From NCBI GenBank assembly GCA_031763025.1, contig JASSKH010000007.1, positions 8,013,930 through 8,077,929 of the forward strand: a stretch of 64,000 nucleotides of DNA. The letters are read 5' to 3'. Positions 24,101 through 35,960 of this stretch are shown piece after piece. The notes below the pieces were generated by a model, which saw nothing but the letters and a program-made list of their open reading frames with translations, was not told the origin of the DNA and made no database searches. The position numbers were made by a program, and so were the translations under genes. Origin of the DNA: Macrocystis pyrifera. Its lineage: Eukaryota; Sar; Phaeophyceae; Laminariales; Laminariaceae. Positions within the stretch are counted from its first letter, which is position 1. The number at the start of each line of letters is the position of its first letter.

Positions 24101-27100
24101 TCACAGCTCTACATCCTTCAACACCGGTGCATGCTCGGCCTGTTCCCCGCCATCAGTCGAATACACCGCGGTCGCAACGTCCTCTAATTCTTCTCCTTTC
24201 CCTCCTCCGCTTCCCACACCGAACCCCCGGCCGTTCGCCGCGTCAAAAACGACGGGTGGGATATCCATCGCCGACAAAGGAGAGGGGACAACCGATCTCG
24301 TGAACTCCAGCTCCGAAGGCGAAACGCCCGTCGCTTTGCCCGAGCCAGAGGATGCGCCTTTGCTCCCCAACAAGCCAAACCCGTCGTCGTTCCGCGGCAA
24401 CGCGACCCCGGGCCCCGCACCGTTTCGCTCGCCAACAGCAGCCACCCCCCCTTTCTCCCCTCTCTCCATCCCCTCCTCTCCGTGCCCGTTTTCATCGCCC
24501 CGAGATCGACTTGTCGACGGCCCGGTCAACGACCCAGCAGCCGACGACCCAACAGCTTGCTTGACGCCCGTTTCGCCCCCCTCCTGCATAAAAAACGCGA
24601 CACCGGCGGTCGCCGCCACCCTCCCCGCCCGCCCCGCCTCCGGCCGAACACCACCCTCGACAACAGGCTCCACGACTGTGTCGACAGCGGAGGGTTCCTC
24701 CTCCTCTCTCCCCCCCGCCCTCCCTCCTCTTCCCGTCCACTTTTCCGTCGCGCACTTTCGACCTCGTGCTTCTCGTCACGGGCACCACCATCACCACCAT
24801 CACCACCCACGACGACCGCATCCTCTATTCTTGCCGCGTCGCGTGGCGCAACAGCTCGCTCTTTCCCTGACTGCGCGTGTGGCGCCGCTGCCGACGCTTC
24901 TTCGCCCTCGAAAGAAGCCAACACTGGCGCCGCCGCCGCCGACTCTGCTTCCACTTCGGTCCCCACCTCCGCCTTAGCCGCCGCCGATGCAGTGCCCGGA
25001 AAAAGCTCTGTACGTGAATCGTGGGGCGACGACGAGGGCGACGACGGAAGCGGCGCGGCCTCGAGCGCGGTATCCGCCTTGCAGGCGACAAGCCCAACGC
25101 CGCCGCCCTCCTCCTCGCTTCTCCGGCCGCTCGCTGCCGCCCTTGCCACTGCTGCCTCTCGACGCACCAGACCCGTTAAGCGCCACCACGTCGACCCCTC
25201 TCTCTCCCCTCTCCCCTCCTCCTTTTCCCCATTTCCTTCCCCCCCTTCCTCTACGCCCACCGTCGCAGGGACCGCACCTTTCTTAGGCGAATTCTCGCGC
25301 TTAACGGGCGTCACCGCGGCGGGGCCGTCGTTGTCCGCAGCATCACTCCCAAGGGCCGCGCGAGTCCCCGCGATGAGCCAGTCCACCTCAGCGAGCAGCA
25401 TGTCCGCGTCGTCCTCCTCCTCCGCCCCCGGCTGCCCCCCATTTTTGTCAACGTCCGCGACCTGCCGGGTGGACGAAAGCTTGCTCGTCAGCTCCGACGT
25501 CGGCGTGCCCGAGTACGGGCGGCTGCGCCAGTCCCGCTCGCTCGGGAAAAACGCCCTCTGGGCACCGTCATCCCCGCGCCCCTCACCCCCTCCGCCTTGC
25601 CCTCCGTCATCGCCGTCCGGAGGAGGTGTTCGCAGGCTCATCCGCGACGAACTGCCGCCCGCGCCGCCGCCGACGCCATTGTTACCGCTGCCACTGCCCC
25701 CGGCACGGTAAACCAAGCTGCCGGTGCTCTGTCGCTTGCTGCGCACGCTAAACCCGAGGCTGTTGCTGTTGCTCTGGCTGTGGCTGCGGCCGCTCCTCGA
25801 GCTGCGGGCGTCGCTCCCACTCCCCCCCCCCGGCCCACCCACCCCCTCCACCCCCCCCCGCTAGCCGCGCCGCTGCTAGCGGTCTCGTACCGGTTACTCG
25901 TCGAGCCCACCTCCGGGGACAGAGGGGCGAGGTGGAAGAACGCTTGTTCCGGCTCCGTTTGCTCCGCCTCCATCACCAGGCCGTCGATGCTGCTGAGGAG
26001 GTCCCGCACGCGCTGCGTCTGCGACCGCCGGTGCCTACTCTCGCGCGACGGCGACCAAGGCTCCCCCTCCGGCTGCCCCGGCCGCGCTGGCCCGTGGCTG
26101 CTCGGCGACGGGTTCAAGCCTTCGGCGTCCACACCATTAGCGTACGCGCTACCGCCACCGCCAATCCTAAGCGAGGCGTAGTCAGTCGCCCCCGCGACAG
26201 ACGATCCAGGAGAGCCGCAGTCGCTGTCCATCGCTCCGAGTGCGGGGGCTGAATTAAAAAAAAAACGATTTGAAACCGGAGTGCAGGCATACGTACAACG
26301 TGTGGAGAGAGGAAAGGGGGGGTGTGGAGTCGTGAGGGGAGAAGTGGGGGGCGTGGGGGGGGTGGGAAGGGGGGGAAGAGAGAGGGAGGGAGGCAGTGAG
26401 GGAGGGCCGGCGCCCAACCTCCGCTGTTTGCCGCAGTCCTACACCTTGTTTTCGCCCCGCGTACGGGAGAGTCTCCCCCTCCCCCCCCCCCCCCCGCCTT
26501 TTTCGCCGCTCAGCCGTAGAGAAAGAGAGGATGATTACTCACAAAAAGTTATACATGTACACCAACCAACAACTACAAAAAACAAAAAACAAAAAAAAAC
26601 ACACCATTTACGTCATAATCACAGCCCAAAAAACATTCGAGTCATATACCGGAAAAAATATCGGACAAGGTATATAACCCCATAACAACTTCAAAGGATG
26701 CTCATACAACCTATTGTACTAACTAAAAACAAAAAGTACACACACATGCATCGACGCCTCGCCTTTTGCCCAGCACCCGCCAGGACGGCACCCCTTTTGC
26801 CCGCCAGGGCTGTGTACAAGGCACGCCTTACCAATGAATTCGGTTGACGGCTAGTAAGGCATACGCCTTGGGTGGCGAAGTAACCCGACCAACTGACCAT
26901 ACCAGGCACAGACAGCCTAACATAGAAAAATATAACAACACCCCCCTCGCACGATATCCCAAGCAGGTTTTCTCGACAACGGAGAGCGCCAACGCCGAGC
27001 GGTGCGTCTACATGGCCAGGCCTCAACGACATCTTCCCATATATTTATTATTTTTGTGCAACCGCCTAAAAAATATTTTCACATGATTTCTAAATACAGA

Positions 27101-29822
27101 CACACACAATTCTGCAGCGTCAAGTTTTGACCTCATACATCATATTCGGGGTGTATACATACCCCGCACGAGGCCACATTAAACCCGTACTATCTGTAGT
27201 ACCTACGATCCAAGTACGACTATTATTAATAGCAAACGTGAGCCTCGACGAAACCCTCGATCCCACAGCTGTTTTTTTGTTTTTTTTGTTTTTTTGTTTC
27301 TTTTTCCAACTATATAAGAACCACTCTGTCCCATTTTACAATAACCGTTTCAAGGCTAATTGTTAAACCAAATGGTGATTATATTTCGGGACAAAGTGGT
27401 AGATTTTTTGTTGTGGGTGTCTCGGGAAAAAAAAAAAAAAAAAACGGCTCGGGAAATTCATCTCAAGGGGGTGTTTGTTGCTATCTTGCGTGCTATTACG
27501 GGGGACCATAGTAAATAGGACCACATATTGTTAGTAAAAATAGGTAAATATATAGTTTTTTATGTATACCATAGGTCCTATTAACTATGGACCCCCGTAA
27601 TACCAGTATCCGGCACCAGAAACCAATCTGTCGTACTTGAATATTAAGGTCATTTAAGCGTTGAATACTATTACGGGGGTCCATAGTTAACAGGACCTAT
27701 GGTGTACATAAAAACCTATATATTTTCCTATTTTTACTAAACAAAATTTGGTCCCGTTAACTATGGACCCCCGTAATACTATAGAAACGGTAAAATTATA
27801 TTTCAGGGACAAGAGTGTAGCGTTTTTTTTATCGATAAAAAAAGCCACAAGCCCGCCAAATCAAAACGCAAAGGGCGCAGACTCCGCACATTAATTAATT
27901 ACCGCAACGCAACTTTTTGCTTTTTTTTTTGTTTGCAAATGGGATGCCTAAGCCAGACAGACGGCCACAGCACGCAAGAACCTAATACCAATAGTACTAC
28001 GGGGGACCATAGTAAATAGGGCGTGCGGTACACACAAAAACCTATATATATATAGTTCCTTATTTTTACCAACAAATATTCGGTCCTACTTACTATGGTC
28101 CCCCGTAATAGTCGGCGACTTGTCCCCAAAACGGGACTGTGGTCTTACGCATATGAAGTAAGCCCACGCACAGCCCTATCTTCGCTCACCGTGCCCTTCC
28201 GTACTAGGCCTCTGCGTATTTCCCGCCCCCTTCGGCCCTTTCGGAGACACCTGCGGCGACAAGTCCCGCTGGCAGTCATGCCCCCCGAGGGTGACTAGGC
28301 CGGCAGCGTTCGCAATGTCCTCCACGATCTGACGGAACAAAAAACGTGGGGGTGGGGAAGGGAAGGGAAGGGGTTCAGCGCGAGGCGAGGCGAGGCAAGG
28401 CAAGGCAAGGCAAGGCAAGGCAAGGAAAAAGAAAAAGAAAAATGGCGAGGGGGAACGGTAAGGTAAGTAAGGTAGGGTACGGCGAGGCGAGGCGAGGCGA
28501 GGCGAGGCAAGGCAAGGCAAGGCAAGGCAAGGCAAGGCAAGGCAAGGCAAGGCAAAGCAAGACGCAACGAAAAAGGGCGAGGGAGAACGGCAACGTGAGT
28601 TAAGATAATGCAATGTCACGTGTGAGGTAACATAAGGTAATGTACGGGAAACGCTAGGCCCTTAGCAACGACTCCTCGCTCCTCCACGACGCGCGCGTGC
28701 AGCCAGCCGCAGTGTGGCGCAACTTCCAGCGTCAACGTCAGCCCCAACTTGAAGTCCAAATCTAACCCCAACGGCGGAGGGTACGCCAAACGCGCGCCGA
28801 CGGCAACACCTGCCCCCCCCCCCCCCCCCCCTCTCTCTCTCTCTCTCGACAATCACCACCACCACCCACCACCATCACCCGTCACTATCACCCACCACCA
28901 CCACCATCACCACCACCACCCACCACTGCCACCACTGCCACCACTGCCACCACTACCACCGAATCCCCCACCTGGTCCTTCCGGATCTGTAGCAGCCGCT
29001 TGTACCCCGACCCCGGCGAGAGCAGGAGCTCCGCCGTGATGTAGAAGAAGCCGTTCCGGCGTCCGTTCTGTATGGTGTCCTCGCACAGGTCGTCGAAAAG
29101 TTCGTTCTCGACGTCCCCTGCCTCGCAGATGTCGTCGAGCATCTGGAACAGCTCCAGCTGCACCGCGGCAACGAGCATCTTGCCCAGCTCCCGCTCGCGG
29201 TCGGGCGCTAGCTTATCCGCCCTTCTCTCGTCACGGTCGTTGTTGTTGTCGTTATTGCGGCAGAGGGAGAGAAGGGGGCACGGGGGGGGGCGGGGGGGGG
29301 GAGTGATGCCCAGTGTTTTGATGTCATTCCCACCAACTTTTGCATTGTTAGTGTTGTTTGCGTGCTGTGGCGGTTATCGGGGGTCTACTTACTGCAAGTG
29401 GCGCGTGGAGCACAAGCGGAGGAGTTTGACGAATGGGAAGCGCGAGGCGGGGGGGGGGGGCGAGGGGGGGGGGGGGGCAGCAGCAGAGATCGCTGTCCTT
29501 GACACAAAACAAAAATCAAAAGGGGGGGATCGGGGGGTTGGCGTGACGAAAAAAGGGGTTTGCAGAGTATGCCGCGGGACCGGAGGAGATCAAGCTCGCT
29601 CTGAACGAGTTACAGGTCCCACAGCAGCCCACGTACGTCCGACACGCGCAATCGAAGCCCACAACACGTACTGTACCCTCGGTACGAGCTACCCTACATA
29701 CAACCGCGCGAGCGCGAATAAATCTGCCCTACCAATCACGACGAAACAAAACAGGCATAACTTTCCGTCGCTCACGTTCGCACATACACCCACTCTACTG
29801 AAATAAACAGACACGTCAGGAC

Positions 29823-29871
<49 letters not shown>

Positions 29872-31621
29872 CTTGAAGTCGCCCCCATCGACAATCCAAA
29901 CTAAGCCGGCGTGACGAGAAACACGAGCGATCGTCGTCGTCGGTACAGGCCGGCCGCAATTCTTCAACCGGTGGCATGCACAGGCGAACCCCCACCCCAC
30001 TTCACTCGGTGCCCCCCCCTCCTCGCCTCTCTCCTCCCTGCCTCATCTCGGCAGACACCAACAGGCAAGGCCAGGCCAGGCGGCGCCGCTCACGCATCCC
30101 AACATGAAAAATCGTTGCGCCCCCTCCCCGATGAACATAGTCACACTACTTACGGCGCCGACGTATGCACGGCACGCAAGGTTCGGCGCAGGAGGCGGTA
30201 GCGTCGGCGGGGAGAGCAGATCAAAATCCTAACGCCACACCCCCCTCCCTCCCTTCTGCTTTCTGTCTGTCTCGTCTATCGCTCTCTCGCCCTCAGACTC
30301 TTCTTTCTCTTGCCTTCTCTGTCTTTATGTATACTTCGTGTGTGTCTTCCGCTCTCTCTCTTGTCCCTGTTGGCACCCCCCCCTCGCTCCTGCTTACCTC
30401 TCTTTTTCTCTCTCGTCTCTCTCTACTCTCTCTCTCCCTCTCTCTCCCCCCCACGCCCCCTCTTCTTTTATGCCTCTTACTTGGAGCTGTCCATCACATT
30501 CCGCTCCAGTATGCCGTAAAGAGCCAGAGTTCGGACCAGCCCATCCAGCCGCTTCACCTGGTATTCGTTCCAGAAGATAAAAAAGGAAATCAATCAAACA
30601 AACGACACAAAAACTCAACAGTGAAAACCCAAAGACACGACTTTGAAAAAAAAAAAACGAATCGAAACGTGCATGTTGTCATCTCGTACCTTTCAATGCC
30701 AATACGAACACTGCTGTAACATGAAGGTACTACGGAGGACCATAGTAAACAGGACCAAATATTGTCAGTAAAAAGTAGGGAAGTATATGGGTTTTTGTCT
30801 CAACAGCAGGTCCTATTTACTATGGCCCCCTCGTAAAATAGCACTTCACACTGCCGCCACGAACGAACACCGCAGCACTACGATGGTATTACGCCAATTA
30901 CATATACCGACGATTTACAACAGGCGGGCGACAGAAGAACATTCTATAAATACCGCTTCTGCTGATACAGACCTGGTATGTCTCACCGCGGTAACAGTTG
31001 CCTTACTACGATGCTGACGGTATAGCTCTTGTCACCCGCGCTCCAACACAATTCAACAACACAAAACGAACCACTTCCAGCGCACTCCATTCTAACAACA
31101 ACAGCAACAACAACAACAACAACAACAAAGCGTCATGTCATGTCATGTCATGCCGTGCCGTAACGTAACGCACCGCTCGGAACTTTGATCGCAGTATTCA
31201 TGATCCGCATCATACTCGCACATAAAAGGGAGAAGCAGGGGGGGGGGGGGGTTGAGGGTCTAGGTCAAGCGCGCACAAAAAAAAAAAAAACTAAGCAAAT
31301 GCATTCATGCGACGCTGAAGGAAGGCGTCATCAGCCCCCCCCCCCCCCCCCCGGCCTCCCACCCACTGTTGACTTATGGACGTGCATACACGATAACACC
31401 CACCACCACCACCACCACCACCACCACCACCACCACCACCACCACCACCACCACCATCACTATCACCGACACCAGAAGGGTGCAACTCCGGCTGCTCACG
31501 TCTGCCTCCAGCTCTTCCTCCCTTTCGCCGGCGTTCGCCTGAGCGAATACCATCTTCAGCCGGACGTCCGGAGGAAGAACTCGCTCCTCCATGGCGTTCA
31601 GGCATATTCGCTCGTATTCTG
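24101..31621 (-). CDS. Unidentified multi-exon gene with acidic, Ser/Gly-rich C-terminal tail (5' end not found)
   Basis: Exons that chain in phase: 31621-31500 (EYERICLNAMEERVLPPDVR...), 30557-30481 (VKRLDGLVRTLALYGILERN), 29224-28972 (GKMLVAAVQLELFQMLDDIC... to LLQIRKDQ), 28328-28251 (IVEDIANAAGLVTLGGHD), a possible 28-nt microexon 26472-26445, then the large last exon 26248-24101. The first four have strong donors (GTGAGC, GTAAGA, GTGGGG, GTGTCT). The N-terminal part looks globular and alpha-helical. The last exon is low-complexity (Gly, Ser, Glu, Asp, Ala) and ends in HAPVLKDVEL before TGA at 24101. Its frame changes twice, near 25,850-25,830 and near 24,716-24,710, each time at a G run on the coding strand. 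I do not recognise the family. Exon calls are good for the first four and moderate for the tail. An upstream exon may lie at 33.3-33.7 kb. Confidence 0.65.
27497..27599. mobile_element. TTACGGGGG-family MITE, hybrid ends
   Basis: The left arm is subtype A (GACCATAGTAAATAGGACC) and the right arm subtype B (CTATTAACTATGGACCCCCG). It lies in an intron of the unidentified minus-strand gene. Confidence 0.9.
27672..27775. mobile_element. TTACGGGGG-family MITE, subtype B
   Basis: Near-perfect palindromic ends: GGGGGTCCATAGTTAACAGG and CGTTAACTATGGACCCCCGT. Only 70 bp from the previous copy. Confidence 0.92.
27998..28107. mobile_element. TTACGGGGG-family MITE, subtype A
   Basis: Arms GGGGGACCATAGTAAATAGG and CTACTTACTATGGTCCCCCG; the core has an extended TATATATATAG. 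Confidence 0.9.
28376..28562. repeat. GGCAA/GGCGA pentanucleotide arrays
   Basis: Two blocks (about 28,380-28,425 and 28,482-28,560) of GGCGA grading into GGCAA are separated by an A-rich spacer. They lie in an intron of the minus-strand gene, whose transcript would carry TTGCC/TCGCC, a pyrimidine-rich stretch upstream of the exon at 28,328. Confidence 0.9.
30731..30835. mobile_element. TTACGGGGG-family MITE, subtype A
   Basis: Arms GGAGGACCATAGTAAACAGG and CTATTTACTATGGCCCCCTC, both slightly diverged; intronic. Confidence 0.88.
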
Positions 31622-31659
31622 CTCGGTCGCCAAGGTTAAAATGAAACACGACACAGAGG

Positions 31660-32000
31660 CTTCGATTTCAGTTTCAGCATTCGACTTCGACTCCGACTTC
31701 GACTTCGACTCCAGATTCGGTTTCGTTTCAGTTTCGGGGACGGTGTCGGTTTCATTCTAATCGGTCTCAGTTTCAGTTTCAGTTTCGGTTTCGGCTTCGG
31801 AGTCAGCTTCAGTTTCTGTTGTTGCTTCTGTTTTTCGATTTCGGTGTCGGTTTTCAGTTTCAGTTTCCAAAAACTCATATGGTTTCTGCTTCATGTTCGG
31901 TTTCATCTTCGATTTCGATCCCGGTTTCGGTGACGGCTTCGGTTTCGGTTTCAGCTTCGGTTCAGTCTCGGTTTCGATTCCGGCGTTCGCGTCGGTTTTC
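31660..32000. repeat. TTTCGG/TTTCAG/TTCGAC degenerate hexamer array
   Basis: The plus strand reads as an irregular run of TTTCGGTTTCAG units; the open frames it creates (FDFDSDF, VSVSVSAS) are repeat artefacts. Confidence 0.85.
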
Positions 32001-32157
32001 AGTCAGGAGAGAGGAACGAGAGGCGGAGGGACGCGTGCGACGAGGGATCGAGGGGAGGGGAATCGCTGGGTCCGGCAGCCGGACTCTCCCGGCTACTCGC
32101 GCCCCGCTTTCTGTCGGAGCGAGAGCGCCCAACACGGCGGCGGTCGAGATGGTTGAC

Positions 32158-32395
32158 GGGGTAGGGTAGGTAGGGGTAGGCTAGGGGTAGGGTAGGCTAG
32201 GGGTAGGGTAGGTTAGGGTAGGGTAGGGTAGGGTAGGGTAGAGTAGGGTAGGGTAGGGTAGGGTAAGGTAGGGTAGGGTAGGGTAAGGTAGGGTAAGGTA
32301 GGGTAGGGTAGTGAAGGGTAGTGTAGGGAAGGGTAGGGTAGGGTAGAGGATACCCGGTAGGATAGGGTATGGGAGGGTAGGGTAGGGATTGGGTA
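32158..32395. repeat. TAGGG pentamer array (telomere-like)
   Basis: More than 35 units of GGGTA with sporadic GGGTAA and GAGTA variants. Similar to, but one base shorter than, the TTAGGG telomere repeat. The complementary array occurs at 62,158-62,405. Confidence 0.9.
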
Positions 32396-32934
32396 TGCCA
32401 AAATGATGAACATGATACGGTACAGCATTAATACCAGCAGTATACAGGGTGCGGTACGCGGTGGTTTGTTATGCGGGGCGCTCCAACCATCCTGCGCCAT
32501 CCCCCCCTTGCCTTGGGCCACCGATTGTTGCTGGTGGTATATCCCTCGTACCGTGCTGGTGACACGCACTGCTGTACGTATACACCGGGGTGTGTCTCAT
32601 ACCCTGTCCGGAGATAACGAACGTTTTTATTGAGTATTAACATACAAGGGACCCTTACATTCAGGAACAGAGTGGTACTGACATCGACCAAAAAAAATCG
32701 CGGCATGCACACGAGGAACTTTTGGCCGCCGCCGGAACTGTCGCCGCTCCTACGGTAGACATACGATACATTCAAGCAGCTGTGATAAATACCACGCGCA
32801 CTCGACACGTAAAATCGATCGAAGCATGTATTACACGCAACTTGCAAAGACGGGGGTTCTACAGCGACTTTTTCGATCTCACAGCAGCTGACGTGTTGTC
32901 CTTTTTTCGTATATAAATACATACCGGGTGAAAA

Positions 32935-32984
32935 GATAACACACCCCCTGGGACGAATTTCAGACCCGGTTTCCTCCAAAACAT

Positions 32985-33028
<44 letters not shown>

Positions 33029-33196
33029 CACAACGAAAAAGGTGGCTTTTGGGAGGGTTTCCTAGAGAAGGTCGCATAGACGCATCGCTGGGCGTACTCG
33101 GTACCTCAGTACGCCCTCCCCGTTGTCGAGAAACCCAGCTTCGAAAATCGTCCGAGGGGGGGGGGGGGTGTTATCTTATCACCCTGGTGTGATAGT
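32935..33196. mobile_element. Element with GATAAGATAACACCCCC ends, inverted relative to the 20.9-kb copy
   Basis: Starts AAAAGATAACACACCCCCTG and ends GTTATCTTATCACCC. The interior is a G run, CACACACAACGAAAAAGGTGG, and the palindrome-like GTACTCGGTACCTCAGTACG. Essentially the reverse complement of 20,886-21,185, with a longer G tract. Confidence 0.8.
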
Positions 33197-33315
33197 GATA
33201 TAATATGGTACTTGTTTTAGAAGACGATTGATGAACGACTTCAGTTAGTGTCGAACGGATTATTTTTTTTTTTTGGGGGGGGGGGAGACCATACGTATAC
33301 CTGGTAGATACTCAC

Positions 33316-33690
33316 AAGGGCTCCCTCCGCACATAAAAGGAAGGGGGTTAGGGTGGGTGAAATTCATAGATGGACTATGAAATACGGCTTGAGCTACGAG
33401 TAGCGTGGATAAAAAGCGCACTGACAGCAGTTTGTGCTTTTCACGCTTGAGCAGTGTGTTTCCACTGCAGTTCATTTCGGTCACCAGACAGCGAAACAGG
33501 TTTTGGTTCGGCAATCGAGGCGGGTCCGTTTTTACGAGAAAAGCCATCTGTAAAAAAGCACCCCCGCGGCGCTGGGGGAGGGCTGTGTAGACCTCGGCCC
33601 AGCTTCCGACACGGCGAAAGTCGTCCTGCTGACCCTGGTGCTCATCTATCACCCAGGGGGGTCGCCGACCTCCATCCTTCACGAGGTCAA
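33316..33690 (-). CDS. Unidentified coding block, possible upstream exon of the 24-31 kb gene
   Basis: A 120-codon open frame with normal amino-acid composition (VIDEHQGQQDDFRRVGSWAE, then AEVYTALPQRRGGAFLQMAF, NLFRCLVTEMNCSGNTLLKR) stands out from the surrounding repeats. A good donor (CCTT before GTGAGT) closes it at 33316 in phase 1, which fits the next exon at 31621 if that exon starts with CA. The upstream border is uncertain; one acceptor would start the exon at 33634. The family is not recognised. It could also be a separate gene or a remnant of a transposon-encoded protein. Confidence 0.45.
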
Positions 33691-33759
33691 AACCCCCGTA
33701 ATATAGATTAGAGCACGCGATTCGAGTATGTAACACACGCAGCTTAAAAAGTACACTGC

Positions 33760-33862
33760 TACGGAGGGCCATAGTAAATAGGACCAAATATTGTTATTAA
33801 AAATAGGTAAATATATAGGCTTTTATGTGTACCATAGGTCCTATCAACTATGGACCCCCGTA
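33760..33862. mobile_element. TTACGGGGG-family MITE, hybrid ends
   Basis: Arms GGAGGGCCATAGTAAATAGG and CTATCAACTATGGACCCCCG. Confidence 0.88.
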
Positions 33863-35248
33863 CCATACGTACGGGTTTCGATGACACTCTTTCTCATCTC
33901 ACAGCTGAAAAGCATCATACCAGTACAATAGTGCTTGAAAAAAAACTGGGCCAGACACACCCGACCAAGCACTACCGCACGCAAGTAACCCCATCTCCGA
34001 CCACCCGGAAACGTTCTGGGAATGAAAAGGTGGAACGAGGAGTCAATAACAGCGGTGTGAACCATCTATCAACCATTCTGGCGAAGGTGGGCCAAGTCAT
34101 AACCATTGCCGTACCAGGTACCTTATCACACGGGTGAGAAGGGAACACATCACCTTGGAGGACGATTTCCCAAGCTATTCTTGTCGACAAACGGGGGTGG
34201 GGCAGGGGGTGTACTCACTATCATGCATGGCCGTAGTCGTATGACCATAGACCCTAGCATCCCTACACTTTCGGGACGGAGCACGTCGGGTGGAGGGGGG
34301 GGCGTACTCATTTGTTGCTTGCCTCAGCCATTTGACCATTGACCAACGGGGGGGGGGGTGTACTCGATAGGAGATATGCACTCGATCTCATGCATGGCCG
34401 TAGTCGTATGACCATAGACCCTCGCATCCCTACAATGCCGGGACGGAGCATGTCGGGTTTTCACCGACCAGGCAGACACTGCTTGCACCAGCGCGAAGCG
34501 CCGTGAGGTGTCCGGCGAGTCGCATGAAGGGCGAGCTGCATCGGGGGGGGGTGCAAACGCCGAGAGACGCGTTCACGGAAACATAACTTCTCGACGGTAT
34601 TTTCCCCAAGCCACTATTTTCGTGTGGGTGCGTACGCCCCTTAAGCCCCCCCCCCCTGCTTTCCGAGAAAAGTGGCCTTGAAATTTGTCGCAGGGGGTGT
34701 GATATCCTATCACACCCGGGTGATAGTGTGATACGGTACTATATACTGGCGCTCGCCGTATACCTACACTGCTCTCTTCTCTAACCCATCACAGACCGAC
34801 CGCTAAATGCACGCATGCATCGATTCTCACGACCACGAAGATACAATGAAAGTGAAAAAAAACATCGGGATGGACTTAAGGGAAAACCTACTAAACGATT
34901 CAGGAAAAAAACAAAACAACGTTGTACAGATGTCAACACAATCGACACGAGGCACGTTTCGGCGGACAGAACAACGTGAGGGATGCGTGCCTCAATACAC
35001 CCAGCGAGGAGCAAACACCAACACACCCAGCGGGGGCTACGCGACTTTCAAGAGGGGTGTGCCAGGCGAAGTACAGTACGCCTCTCTCCACATCTCTTTA
35101 ATACAGGCGGTTCGCTCTCGTTCCGGCAAGGGGAGAGAGGGGTGCCGAGCGATTGTGGCGTTTCTCCAACCCACGCTTCTTTCGACCCCCCTTTGGGGCA
35201 AACCGCAGTCCGGTTTGAGGGACACACCACTCAAAATTCTGACTATTT

Positions 35249-35357
35249 TACGGGGGAACATAGTAAATAGGACCAAATATTGTTAGTAAAAACAGGGAAA
35301 TGTATAGGGTTTTTTTTTTGCGCGTACCGTAGGTCCTATATACTATGGTCCACCCTA
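35249..35357. mobile_element. TTACGGGGG-family MITE inserted in another inverted-repeat element
   Basis: Arms GGGGGAACATAGTAAATAGG and CTATATACTATGGTCCACCC. The host is the ACCGCAGTCC element: its left arm (CAAACCGCAGTCCGGTTTGA) ends before the MITE and its right arm (AAAACCGGACCGCGTTCCTA) resumes after it. Confidence 0.88.
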
Positions 35358-35626
35358 ATACCAATAGTTCATTCTCAAAACCGGACCGCGTTCCTAAAAA
35401 GGTCCCAAGGTGATATATCTCACACCGTACGTAGCCCCCACTGCATGTGCGTGCGTGCGCACAACGTTCCGCGGCCACAACCATGCGATACACCAGTATT
35501 GCACACAAGGCAGGAGAGAAAAAAATATGCATCGCTAAATCACACAAAACAACGGGGAGCAAAAAAAAAGCAACATGAATTTGCTGGACGCGAAAGGGCA
35601 CAAGAACCACGAGAAACATACACTAT

Positions 35627-35729
35627 TACGGGGGCCCATAGTTAATAGGACCTATGGTACACATAAAAACCTATACATTTACCTATTTTGGCTAGCAATA
35701 TTTGGTCCTATTTACTATGGTCCCCCGTA
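35627..35729. mobile_element. TTACGGGGG-family MITE, hybrid ends
   Basis: Arms GGGGGCCCATAGTTAATAGG and CTATTTACTATGGTCCCCCG. Confidence 0.9.
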
Positions 35730-35960
35730 ATAGTAGTGCCGCTGTAACCAGAGACGATAGTAAAAAACAGGAATGATGGTTCGGGCTGAATTTCCTACAT
35801 AAGGAAGGGCGTCTTCTGCGTGCACCAAAATACATAAAAACGTAACGGGAACCAACTGCATGTATACAGATAACACGAAAGTAAGAGCATCAAGATTGTC
35901 GGAGATAGTTCTTCACCTATCGTAGAGATCTCAGCCCGACCTTCTTACTGGTCTTGATAT

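Noticed and set aside
31374..31480. Histidine-rich frame from CACCAC repeats
   Set aside because: Pure trinucleotide repeat immediately downstream of a real exon donor; not coding.
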